Below, piece by piece: positions 17,826 to 26,285 of a DNA stretch of 32,753 bases. Every line of letters starts with the position of its first letter. Within the stretch, counting starts at the first letter, position 1. Position numbers and translations under genes: made by a program. Below the pieces are notes generated by a model that ran no database searches, was not told the origin of the DNA, and saw only the letters and a list, made by a program, of their open reading frames with translations. The DNA comes from Bacteroidia bacterium (GTDB lineage Bacteria > Bacteroidota > Bacteroidia > JADZBD01): the NCBI GenBank assembly GCA_020054095.1, contig JAGVMA010000087.1, positions 1 through 32,753 on the forward strand, in the 5' to 3' direction.

Positions 17826-18401
17826 CTATTTTTCGTAAAAATGCATTTCTTTTAAATATTGCCAAACTTGTAGCGGCATAAAGCACTGCACATTTTTTTT
17901 ATTCTTAACAGCATCTCTAATTTCGGAAGATGATATTTCTACCAAAGGCGCATTGGTAATTTTCACTTTAGAATGTTTATGGAAAATAGTTTGTACAGAA
18001 TGTGGACGAGGGTAAACATAAATAGTATAAGTATCCAAAATAGTTTCGTGGTTTTTCCATTTGCTAAAATTTTGCAAATTATCTTCGCCCATTATAATTG
18101 AAAACTCGTGTTGCGGGTATTTTTCTGAAACGTAAGCTAAAGTATCTACTGTATAGGAAGGCTGCGGTAAACCAAATTCAATATCGGTTACTTTTAAAAA
18201 CGGAATATCGGCAACGGCTTCGCGCACCAAGCGCAGGCGCTGATTATCGGCAAGCAGTGTTTTTTTTTCTTTATGCGGATTATGCGGAGATACCACCAAC
18301 CACACTTGCTCTAAATCGGTAAACTGTGCCATGTAATTGGCAATTATCATGTGGCCATTATGCACAGGATTAAACGAACCAAAAAATAAACCTATCTTCA
18401 T
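17826..18401 (-). CDS. nadD: Nicotinate-nucleotide adenylyltransferase
   Basis: The 191-aa enzyme adenylates nicotinate mononucleotide in NAD synthesis. It has the nucleotidyltransferase opening KIGLFFGSFNPVHNGHMIIA with the GxFxPxHxGH motif, then LVVSPHNPHKEKK, IMGEDNLQNFSKWKN and the C-terminal ISSSEIRDAVKN (the IS-S/T-x-x-IR motif). The frame extends 23 residues further upstream, but the family starts at the methionine before KIGLFFG, so I start at 18401. The gene diverges from tatD with 35 bp between the two starts. Confidence 0.95.
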   Translation of the reverse strand: MKIGLFFGSFNPVHNGHMIIANYMAQFTDLEQVWLVVSPHNPHKEKKTLLADNQRLRLVREAVADIPFLKVTDIEFGLPQPSYTVDTLAYVSEKYPQHEFSIIMGEDNLQNFSKWKNHETILDTYTIYVYPRPHSVQTIFHKHSKVKITNAPLVEISSSEIRDAVKNKKNVQCFMPLQVWQYLKEMHFYEK

Positions 18402-18422
18402 TTCAACTTTAAAGTTAATAAG

Positions 18423-18430
18423 TATTTTTG
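18423..18430 (+). promoter_or_regulatory. Possible -7 box just before tatD
   Basis: TATTTTTG matches TAnnTTTG exactly and ends 6 bp before the tatD ATG, so a transcript from it would be leaderless or nearly so. No clear -33 TTTG is present, which lowers confidence. Confidence 0.3.
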
Positions 18431-18436
18431 TTTGCA

Positions 18437-19204
18437 ATGTTTGTAGATACACACACCCATTTATTCGCATCTGAATTTGATACCGACAGAGTTGCCGTAA
18501 TTAATTCGGCAATTGCCGTGGGGGTAAAAAAAATGTATCTGCCTAATATAGATAGCAACTCAATCGTCCATTTATTTAAACTCTGTAGCGATTTTCCGGA
18601 TAATTGTTTCCCCACAATTGGTTTGCACCCATGCTCGGTAAACAACATGTACAACAGCGAACTGCAAATTATTGAACACTGGTTAAGTAAACGAAAATTT
18701 TACGCAATAGGTGAAATTGGTATTGATTTATTTTGGGACATTACCTACCGCAGGCAACAAGAGGATGCGTTTTCGCGCCAGATAGAACTTGCTAAAAAAA
18801 ACAATTTGCCCATCATTATTCACACACGCAATTCGTTTGATGTGGCTTACGAAATTGTAAAATCGCATAACGATAAAAATCTAAAAGGAATTTTTCATTG
18901 CTTTACAGGAACTGCTGACGATGCCGAAAAAATAATTTCACTTGGCGGATTTAAAATGGGAATTGGTGGTGTGCTCACATTTAAAAATTCCGGACTCGAC
19001 AAAACGGTTGAAGCCATTGATTTAAAACACCTGGTGTTGGAAACCGATTCGCCCTACCTCGCCCCCATGCCAAACCGTGGAAAGAGAAACGAAAGTGCGT
19101 ACATTAAAATTATTGCCGAAAAATTAGCCGAACTAAAAAAAATACCTGTTGAACAAATTGCGGAAATAACCACACGCAATGCAAACGAAATATTTAATTT
19201 ATAA
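18437..19204 (+). CDS. tatD: TatD-family metal-dependent hydrolase / deoxyribonuclease
   Basis: The 255-aa TIM-barrel hydrolase has the metal-binding start FVDTHTHLFASEFD (HxH), AIGEIGIDLFWD with the metal Glu, LPIIIHTRNSF, GIFHCFTGTADDAEKI and the late VLETDSPYLAPMPNRGKRNE, whose Asp is catalytic. Family members are 3'-5' exonucleases or related phosphoesterases involved in nucleic-acid quality control. The frame allows a TTG start three codons earlier; ATG 18437 sits directly before FVDTHTH and is preferred. Its stop overlaps the asparaginase ATG by one base (TAATG), so the two are translationally coupled. Confidence 0.93.
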   Translation: MFVDTHTHLFASEFDTDRVAVINSAIAVGVKKMYLPNIDSNSIVHLFKLCSDFPDNCFPTIGLHPCSVNNMYNSELQIIEHWLSKRKFYAIGEIGIDLFWDITYRRQQEDAFSRQIELAKKNNLPIIIHTRNSFDVAYEIVKSHNDKNLKGIFHCFTGTADDAEKIISLGGFKMGIGGVLTFKNSGLDKTVEAIDLKHLVLETDSPYLAPMPNRGKRNESAYIKIIAEKLAELKKIPVEQIAEITTRNANEIFNL

Positions 19205-20235
19205 TGAGCAAAAAAAAATCTTCTGTTTTATTAGTTTACACGGGTGGCACAATAGGCATGATGCAAGATGCAAAAACCGGTGAACTAAAACCGTTTAACT
19301 TCAACTATTTAGCAGAGCAAATTCCTGAATTAAAAAAGTCTGATATTTCATTATCGTCAGTGGCATTTAAAAAACCTATTGATTCATCTAATATGCATCC
19401 GCAAATTTGGATTGAATTAGCCGAACTGATAAGAACAGAATACGAAAAATTCGATGGCTTTGTTATTCTTCACGGCTCAGACACCATGTCGTTCACGGCA
19501 TCGGCATTAAGTTTTATGTTAGAAAATTTGAACAAGCCCGTAATTCTCACCGGCTCGCAATTACCTATTGGCATTATACGAACGGATGGAAAAGAAAATT
19601 TAGTAACTGCAATTGAAATAGCCGGGGCAAAACAAAACGGAAAACCTGTTGTAAACGAAGTGTGTATTTATTTTGAGTATAAACTTTATCGCGGCAACCG
19701 AACTCATAAATACAATGCGGAACATTTTAATGCATTTGAATCGCCAAACTATCCGCCACTTGCCGAAGCGGGTGTGCATTTAAAATACAACCATCAGGCA
19801 ATGGCAAAAGCAAGTGCAAAAAAATTAACTGTGTACAATTCACTTAACAGCGATATTGCAATTCTGAAAATGTTTCCGGGCATAAATAAAAATGTAGTGG
19901 AAGCAATATTGTCGGCAAAAAATTTAAAAGCAATTGTATTAGAAACTTTTGGTGCTGGAAATTGTACCACTGAAAAATGGCTTACTGATTTACTGGCTGC
20001 TTCAATTAAAAGTGGTAAAATAATTTTAAATGTAACGCAATGTAATGCCGGTGCAGTGGAGCAAGGCAAATACGAAACAAGTGCTCAGTTGAAAAAAATT
20101 GGTGTAGTGGGCGGAAAAGATATAACATCCGAAGCCGCAGTAACCAAACTAATGTTTTTACTTGCCCAGAAATTAAATAAAAAAGAAATTACACGCCTGC
20201 TCACAAAATCGCTGCGGGGTGAAATAACTGCGTAA
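19204..20235 (+). CDS. ansA: Type I L-asparaginase
   Basis: The 343-aa cytoplasmic enzyme hydrolyses asparagine to aspartate and ammonia. Catalytic motifs are intact: VYTGGTIGMMQDAKTGELKP with the first Thr, and FVILHGSDTMSFTASALSFM with the second Thr-Asp pair; PVILTGSQLPIG and VLETFGAGNC are also family landmarks. There is no signal peptide, which fits the type I cytoplasmic form. It is coupled to tatD by a one-base overlap and followed 4 bp later by the TMTC-like gene, so the three form one operon. Confidence 0.94.
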   Translation: MSKKKSSVLLVYTGGTIGMMQDAKTGELKPFNFNYLAEQIPELKKSDISLSSVAFKKPIDSSNMHPQIWIELAELIRTEYEKFDGFVILHGSDTMSFTASALSFMLENLNKPVILTGSQLPIGIIRTDGKENLVTAIEIAGAKQNGKPVVNEVCIYFEYKLYRGNRTHKYNAEHFNAFESPNYPPLAEAGVHLKYNHQAMAKASAKKLTVYNSLNSDIAILKMFPGINKNVVEAILSAKNLKAIVLETFGAGNCTTEKWLTDLLAASIKSGKIILNVTQCNAGAVEQGKYETSAQLKKIGVVGGKDITSEAAVTKLMFLLAQKLNKKEITRLLTKSLRGEITA

Positions 20236-20239
20236 CCTC

Positions 20240-22138
20240 TTGAGCAAGAAGAAAAAAAATACTGGCGATTTTAATTCAGCGACAGCGAAAACACAAGCTG
20301 CAAAAAAAACGGCTGTAAATTTTCGCAAATATTATTATATTATTTTTTGTTTTGCATTTGCATTGTATGCTAACACCATTGGCAACAAATATGCTTTTGA
20401 TGATTCGGTGGTTATAACCGCTAACCCTTACACACAAAAAGGATTTTCAGGAATTAGCTATTTGGCTACACACGATTTATTTGCCGGCATGAATGGTTCA
20501 TCGCTCGAGTTAACGGGCGGAAGGTTTAGACCTATACCGCTTATATCGCACGCCATTGAGTGGCAGCTTTTTGGCGAAGCACCGGGCATGAGTCATTTTA
20601 TTAATGTCTTATTATTTGCTCTCACTTGTGTTTTACTATTTAAAACATTATTAAAAATTATTCCGGATATGTGGCTGGTAGCGTTTTTATCTACTCTTAT
20701 TTTCGCTGCCCACCCCATCCACAGCGAAGTAGTGGCAAATATTAAAAGTCGTGATGAAATTTTTTCGCTGGTGTTTTTATTGCTATCGCTCAACTATTTA
20801 TTTTCCTTTATTTCCTCGGGCGATAAAAAAGAAAATTTATTCAGCTGGGTTTTTTATTTGCTTGCACTCCTCTCAAAAGAAAACGGGCTTACATTATTAG
20901 CCATTATTCCGCTTACGCTTTACACATTTAAAAACATGGATTTAAAGCAAGCGGTGCTAAAAACAATTCCATACCTCTGCATAGCACTGCTCTACCTGGT
21001 TGCGAGAATGCAGCTTTTGCAAACATCTAAAATAACCGAGAGTACAGATTTAATGGAAAATCCGTTTTACGGAATTTCATTTTTAGAAAAAATTGCAACC
21101 GTTTGTCTCACCATGGGCTACTATATTAAACTACTTGTGCTGCCACACCCACTCAGTAGCGATTATTCCTTGTACCATATTCCTATCGTTTCATTTGCAG
21201 ATGTTTTTGCATTGATTTCATTTGCAGCTTGCGCAGGGTTAATTACATTTGCAATTATTAAAATAAAATCGCGTAATATTTTAGCATACACTATTTTGTT
21301 TTATTTTTTGTCGGTTTCCATTGTAAGCAATTTGCTTGTAAATATTGGCGCTCCAATGGGTGAGCGTTTTTTATTTTTACCATCTGTGGCTTTTTGCTTG
21401 GCTGCTGCCCATTTATTTAATCAGTACTTTAATTCGGGTAGCAATAGCAGCGCTAATGTTCCGCAAAAAATAATGTTGCCGATAGGCGCTGTGTTAATGT
21501 TATTTTCGGTAAAAGCGATTTCGAGAAACACCGCCTGGCACGATAACCTAACGCTTTTTGCTGCCGATATAAAAACAGTACCTAATAGTGCAAAAGCAAA
21601 TTATTATTACGGAAACGAATTGCTGAATAAGGCACTTAATGATAAAACGCCAGTGCAGGAAAAACAACTGTTATTGCAAGAAGCAAAATTTTACAACAAG
21701 CGAGCTGCCGAACTTTTTCCAAAGTTTCATCATTCGTTTTACAATTTGGGGCAAATATATGTTCAGCAAAATAATGCCGACTCGGCAATTTATTTTTTAA
21801 ATAAAGTACTGGCACTTTACCCCACACACGTTAACACGCAAGGGTTGATGGGCAAAGTTTATGGGCAATTAAAAAACCAACCGGCTAAAGCTATTGAATA
21901 TTTGCAAAAAGCAATACTGTATAATCCCGGTGATTTAGCTTCTATTGAGCACTTAGGAATTTGTTACGCCATGATGGGCGATTTTAAAAATGCACTCGAA
22001 ACATTTAATAAATCATTGAGCAAAAATTCTAACAGCGCACGCACACTTAATAACATAGGCGGCACTTACATGAACATGGGTGATACAATAAACGGACGAA
22101 TATTTTTTGAAAAAGCTAAACGCGCTACAGCGCCTTAA
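20240..22138 (+). CDS. TMTC-like membrane protein (DUF1736) with C-terminal TPR repeats
   Basis: The 632-aa protein starts with TTG at 20240, only 4 bp after the asparaginase stop, with a Lys-rich leader. About ten membrane helices fill residues 30-430. Its first loop carries NKYAFDDSVVITANPYTQKG with an acidic pair, then GGRFRPIPLISHAIEWQLFG and the conserved HPIHSEVVANIKSRDEI. These features match DUF1736/TMTC-type GT-C glycosyltransferases. The C-terminal third has about four TPRs (FYNLGQIYVQQNNADSAIYF, GKVYGQLKNQPAKAIEYLQK, LGICYAMMGDFKNALETFNK, NNIGGTYMNMGDTINGRIFF). Eukaryotic TMTC proteins O-mannosylate cadherins; bacterial substrates are not established. A glycosylation role is inferred. 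Confidence 0.85.
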   Translation: MSKKKKNTGDFNSATAKTQAAKKTAVNFRKYYYIIFCFAFALYANTIGNKYAFDDSVVITANPYTQKGFSGISYLATHDLFAGMNGSSLELTGGRFRPIPLISHAIEWQLFGEAPGMSHFINVLLFALTCVLLFKTLLKIIPDMWLVAFLSTLIFAAHPIHSEVVANIKSRDEIFSLVFLLLSLNYLFSFISSGDKKENLFSWVFYLLALLSKENGLTLLAIIPLTLYTFKNMDLKQAVLKTIPYLCIALLYLVARMQLLQTSKITESTDLMENPFYGISFLEKIATVCLTMGYYIKLLVLPHPLSSDYSLYHIPIVSFADVFALISFAACAGLITFAIIKIKSRNILAYTILFYFLSVSIVSNLLVNIGAPMGERFLFLPSVAFCLAAAHLFNQYFNSGSNSSANVPQKIMLPIGAVLMLFSVKAISRNTAWHDNLTLFAADIKTVPNSAKANYYYGNELLNKALNDKTPVQEKQLLLQEAKFYNKRAAELFPKFHHSFYNLGQIYVQQNNADSAIYFLNKVLALYPTHVNTQGLMGKVYGQLKNQPAKAIEYLQKAILYNPGDLASIEHLGICYAMMGDFKNALETFNKSLSKNSNSARTLNNIGGTYMNMGDTINGRIFFEKAKRATAP

Positions 22139-22139
22139 A

Positions 22140-22694
22140 CTAAACAGTCATTATTTCTTTCTCTTTCACTTCCAAGTGCTTATCAACTTTTGCTGAATAT
22201 GAATCGGTAATTTTTTGAATCTCTTCTTCTGTACCTTTCTTCTCATCTTCCGGCAGCTTGGCAAGTTTTTTAACTTCATCTATCGCTTCTTTTCTTGCCG
22301 TGCGGATAGATACTTTAGCATGCTCGCCTTCTCCTTTTGTTTTTTTCACTAAATCTTTTCTTCGCTCTTCGGTTAAAGCCGGTACATTCATAATTATTAG
22401 CGAACCATTATTGGTAGGATTTAATCCTAAATTAGCTGCCTGTATTGCTTTTGTAATAGGATCGAGCATTGATTTTTCCCACGGCTGCACCGAAATTGTA
22501 CGCGCATCGGGCGTGTTCACATTTGCTACCTGATTTAATGGAGTGCGAGTTCCATAGTAATCAACAAAAACACCTTCCAGCATCGAAGTATTTGCCCTGC
22601 CTGCACGTATTTTAGTTAATTCATTTTCCAAATGAACTATTGATGCGTCCATTTGTTCTTTCATACTGTCAATAATAAAATTTACTTCTTCCAT
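22140..22694 (-). CDS. frr: Ribosome recycling factor
   Basis: The 184-aa protein splits post-termination ribosomes with EF-G. It shows ENELTKIRAGRANTSMLEGV, YYGTRTPLNQVANVNTPDAR, ISVQPWEKSMLDPITKAIQ, LNPTNNGSLIIMNVPALTEE and RRKDLVKKTKGEGEHAKVSI, all standard Frr signatures, at normal length. It is last in the rplM-to-frr cluster, 67 bp after pyrH, and meets the TMTC-like gene end-to-end with a single base between the stops. No terminator fits in that gap. Confidence 0.97.
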   Translation of the reverse strand: MEEVNFIIDSMKEQMDASIVHLENELTKIRAGRANTSMLEGVFVDYYGTRTPLNQVANVNTPDARTISVQPWEKSMLDPITKAIQAANLGLNPTNNGSLIIMNVPALTEERRKDLVKKTKGEGEHAKVSIRTARKEAIDEVKKLAKLPEDEKKGTEEEIQKITDSYSAKVDKHLEVKEKEIMTV

Positions 22695-22761
22695 GGTGCT
22701 TTAATTTTTCTGCTAAAATAGTAACTGTGTTTTTATTGAAACAATTTTAAAAAGAAAAAAA

Positions 22762-23478
<717 letters not shown>

Positions 23479-23489
23479 TTAGTTAGTGC

Positions 23490-23516
23490 AAAAAAAACCC
23501 TCGCTAATGGCGAGGG
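23490..23516 (-). terminator. Intrinsic terminator between tsf and pyrH
   Basis: The inverted repeat ccctcgc (23498-23504) and gcgaggg (23510-23516) has a 5-base loop. In the minus direction it is followed by T8 (A-run at 23490-23497 on the plus strand). It ends 20 bp before the pyrH start. Confidence 0.88.
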
Positions 23517-23534
23517 ATTTTTAAATTAATTTTT

Positions 23535-24365
23535 TTACGAAAGCGAGAAGCGCTTAAAGCCCGTAACGGTGAGCTCTTTATCGGCATCTTTTAAATACTG
23601 ATTCACGTTTTTCTTTCCGTCTTTTATAAACTCTTGGTTAAGTAAAGTTGATTCTTTATAGAACTTTTCAATTTTACCTTTTGCAATCATTTCTATTTTG
23701 TCTTCCGGTTTGCCTTCGTTGCGCAATTGTTCTTTAGCAATTTCAACTTCGCGTTCAAGCAATTTAGGATCAACATCGGTTTTATCAACAGCAACAGGTG
23801 CCATTGCTGCTACTTGCATTGCAACATCTTTTGCAACTTCTTCAGTAACATTGGTTTTATTGAAACCTACAACTGTTGCTAATTTATTTCCCGGGTGATT
23901 GTAAGCAATTACTTTCTCGGCATCTACCATTTCGTATTTAGATACGTCAATTTTTTCGCCAATTTTTCCGGTGTATTCCATCACTTTATCAGCAATGGTA
24001 ATTCCATTACCTGCATACGAAAGTGATTTTAACTCATCAATTGATTTTGGTTGTTTTTCTAATGCTACGTTTGCAATAGTATTTGCAAAGTTTGTGAAAT
24101 CTTCATTTTTAGCAACGAAATCGGTTTCGCAGTTTACTACTACCAAAACTCCTTTTTTGCCATCGGCAGTAACTTTAGCAATAACTAATCCTTCTTTGGC
24201 ATCTCTATCAGCACGGTTAGCAGCTACTTTTTGTCCTTTTTTGCGTAAGAAATCTATTGCTTGTTCAAAATCGCCATTAGCTTCTTCCAATGCTTTTTTG
24301 CAGTCCATCATTCCTGCACCGGTCATTTGCCTAAGTTTATTTACATCTGCAGCTGTAATTGCCAT
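23535..24365 (-). CDS. tsf: Translation elongation factor Ts
   Basis: The 276-aa factor regenerates EF-Tu-GTP. It has the N-terminal UBA-like region LRQMTGAGMMDCKKALEEAN, GDFEQAIDFLRKKG, the core VVVNCETDFVAKNEDFTNFA and the C-terminal LRNEGKPEDKIEMIAKGKIE with KFYKESTLLNQEFIKDGK. Length is normal. It follows rpsB by 12 bp and is therefore cotranscribed with it; an intrinsic terminator stands 18 bp after its stop. Confidence 0.97.
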   Translation of the reverse strand: MAITAADVNKLRQMTGAGMMDCKKALEEANGDFEQAIDFLRKKGQKVAANRADRDAKEGLVIAKVTADGKKGVLVVVNCETDFVAKNEDFTNFANTIANVALEKQPKSIDELKSLSYAGNGITIADKVMEYTGKIGEKIDVSKYEMVDAEKVIAYNHPGNKLATVVGFNKTNVTEEVAKDVAMQVAAMAPVAVDKTDVDPKLLEREVEIAKEQLRNEGKPEDKIEMIAKGKIEKFYKESTLLNQEFIKDGKKNVNQYLKDADKELTVTGFKRFSLS

Positions 24366-24377
24366 TGTACTTAAATA

Positions 24378-25262
24378 TTAAATTTTGGGTTTAACGTCAG
24401 TAGTTTTCTTTTTCACACCCATTTTTTGAGTGGCTACAATTTTCTTCTTCTCTTTTTTAGTTCCCGATAATTCATCGTCCACACCCGCTTCAATCAACTC
24501 TAATTTTTTGGTAACTTTTGCTTCATCTCTGTCGCTGCCTTCTTCTGCTGCTTCATCTTCTTTATCTTTTTCCACTTTTCTGTCAGATAGTCCTTCTTGA
24601 ACCGCAGCCATCAAAGTATTAATGATTAGCTCGATAGAAGAAGATGCATCATCGTTAGCCGGAATTGCATAATCAACCGAGTTAGGATCGGCATTGGTAT
24701 CAACAATAGCAAATGTTGGTATGTTTAGTCTTTTTGCTTCGGCAACAGCAATGTGTTCTTTCACAATATCAACTATAAAAATAGCTGCCGGCAAACGGGT
24801 AAGGTCTGCAATGCTGCCAAACTGAACTTCTAATTTAGCGCGTGTACGTGCTATGCTTAATTTTTCTTTTTTAGAAATATTGTTAAAAGTACCATCGGTG
24901 CTCATTTTATCAATGGTGCTCATTTTGCGTATTGATTTACGGATAGTAGCAAAATTGGTAAGCATACCGCCCGGCCATCTTTCAGTAACATAAGGCATGT
25001 TTACTTTTTTCACTGCATTAGCCACTATATCTTTTGCTTGTTTTTTAGTAGCAACAAACAAAACTTTTTTGCCGCTTTTTGCAATTTGCTTTAGCGCTGC
25101 AGCCGATTCGTCAAGTTTTACAACTGTTTTGTTAAGGTCAATGATATGGATTCCGTTTTTCTCGGTAAAAATATACGGAGCCATTGCCGGATTCCATTTG
25201 CGTTTTAAATGACCGAAGTGTGCTCCGGCTTCCAATAATTGATCAAAATTTACTCTTGCCAT
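24378..25262 (-). CDS. rpsB: 30S ribosomal protein S2 with a charged C-terminal extension
   Basis: The 294-aa protein starts MARVNFDQLLEAGAHFGHLK and has RKWNPAMAPYIFTEKNGIHI, TERWPGGMLTNFATIRKSI and FAIVDTNADPNSVDYAIPAN, the usual S2 signatures. The frame could begin 33 residues earlier (25361), but that part has no S2 character and MARVNF is the family start. The last about 70 residues after EGLSDRK are a Lys/Glu/Asp-rich extension absent from E. coli S2 (about 241 aa) and seen in variable form in Bacteroidota. It lies 37 bp after rpsI and 12 bp before tsf. Confidence 0.96.
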   Translation of the reverse strand: MARVNFDQLLEAGAHFGHLKRKWNPAMAPYIFTEKNGIHIIDLNKTVVKLDESAAALKQIAKSGKKVLFVATKKQAKDIVANAVKKVNMPYVTERWPGGMLTNFATIRKSIRKMSTIDKMSTDGTFNNISKKEKLSIARTRAKLEVQFGSIADLTRLPAAIFIVDIVKEHIAVAEAKRLNIPTFAIVDTNADPNSVDYAIPANDDASSSIELIINTLMAAVQEGLSDRKVEKDKEDEAAEEGSDRDEAKVTKKLELIEAGVDDELSGTKKEKKKIVATQKMGVKKKTTDVKPKI

Positions 25263-25299
25263 TATATTATTTATTGTGTTTAATTTTTTAGTGAATAGG

Positions 25300-25686
25300 T
25301 TAACGTTTGCTGAACTGGAAGCGTTTACGGGCTTTTTTATGTCCCGGCTTTTTACGCTCAACCATGCGAGGGTCGCGAGTAACTAAGCCCGCTGCACGCA
25401 ATGTTGGTTTTACCTGTGCATCGTTTTCAACCAATGCTCTTGATATTGCCAAACGCACTGCTTCGGCTTGGCCGTTAACGCCACCGCCATCTACGTTAAC
25501 CGTAATGTCGAATTTATCATTGTTATTGGTGAGTACAAGTGGTTGCGCCACTTTGTATTGCAAGGTGCCTGTTTTGAAATATTCTTTGTAGTCAATTCCG
25601 TTAACAGTAATGCTGCCTTTTCCTTTGTTCACATATATGCGAGCGGTAGAGGTTTTTCTGCGACCGATGGTGTTTATTACTTCCAT
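25300..25686 (-). CDS. rpsI: 30S ribosomal protein S9
   Basis: The 128-aa protein shows NTIGRRKTSTARIYVNKGKG at the start, GGGVNGQAEAVRLAISRAL in the middle and the basic tail KPGHKKARKRFQFSKR, whose last residues reach the P-site tRNA. Its ATG overlaps the rplM stop by one base, so the pair is coupled as in most bacteria. Confidence 0.97.
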   Translation of the reverse strand: MEVINTIGRRKTSTARIYVNKGKGSITVNGIDYKEYFKTGTLQYKVAQPLVLTNNNDKFDITVNVDGGGVNGQAEAVRLAISRALVENDAQVKPTLRAAGLVTRDPRMVERKKPGHKKARKRFQFSKR

Positions 25687-26153
25687 TATTTATTGTGTTC
25701 TAAAATTTCACTTAGTTTAATTGCTTTGGGCTGTTGCGCTTCGTGCGGATGAGCACTACCGGCATAAACATGCAGGTTAGTGATTATACGATTGCTCAAC
25801 TTAGTGGTAGGCAACATTTTTTTTACGGCACGGTGCACCAAAAAAGTAGGTTTTTTAGCCAACATTTCTTTAGGAGTTGCACTACGCTGACCACCCATAA
25901 AACCGGTGTGGCGTATGTAATTTTTCTCGGTCATTTTATTGCCGGTAAGTTTTACTTTTTCGGCATTTATAACTATTACATTATCGCCACAATCCACATG
26001 GGGCGTGTATCCTGCTTTGTTTTTACCGCGAAGGATAAATGCTACTTTAGAGGCAAGGCGGCCTAAAACTTCGTTTTCGGCATCTACCAAAACCCATCCT
26101 TTTTTAACGGTTGCCTTGTTAAGGTATTCCGTTTTAAAACTTACTGCATCCAC
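25686..26153 (-). CDS. rplM: 50S ribosomal protein L13
   Basis: The 155-aa protein has KGWVLVDAENEVLGRLASKV, HVDCGDNVIVINAEKVKLTG, YIRHTGFMGGQRS and AVKKMLPTTKLSNRIITNLH with VYAGSAHPHEAQQPK, matching L13 throughout. It leads the cluster rplM-rpsI-rpsB-tsf. A well-spaced promoter lies about 57 bp upstream, and a short stem (ccctt/aaggg, about 26190-26205) sits near the start of the predicted leader; that it regulates the operon is only a possibility. Confidence 0.97.
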   Translation of the reverse strand: MDAVSFKTEYLNKATVKKGWVLVDAENEVLGRLASKVAFILRGKNKAGYTPHVDCGDNVIVINAEKVKLTGNKMTEKNYIRHTGFMGGQRSATPKEMLAKKPTFLVHRAVKKMLPTTKLSNRIITNLHVYAGSAHPHEAQQPKAIKLSEILEHNK

Positions 26154-26209
26154 TTTATTTTCAATTAGTTAGTTAGTATATTTTAATATCCCTTTTTTAT
26201 AAGGGGGTG

Positions 26210-26240
26210 CGAAGATAATAAGTGTTTTGGAATTAGCAAA
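26210..26240 (-). promoter_or_regulatory. Promoter of the rplM-rpsI-rpsB-tsf operon
   Basis: On the minus strand TTTG (26240-26237) is followed after 19 bases by TATCTTCG (26217-26210). This fits the Bacteroidota consensus TTTG-N17-23-TAnnTTTG with one mismatch. The predicted leader to the rplM ATG is about 50 bases. Confidence 0.65.
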
Positions 26241-26285
26241 ACTTTTTTAACAGCCGTGTGTTGATGAATTTATTAGGCACAAAAG

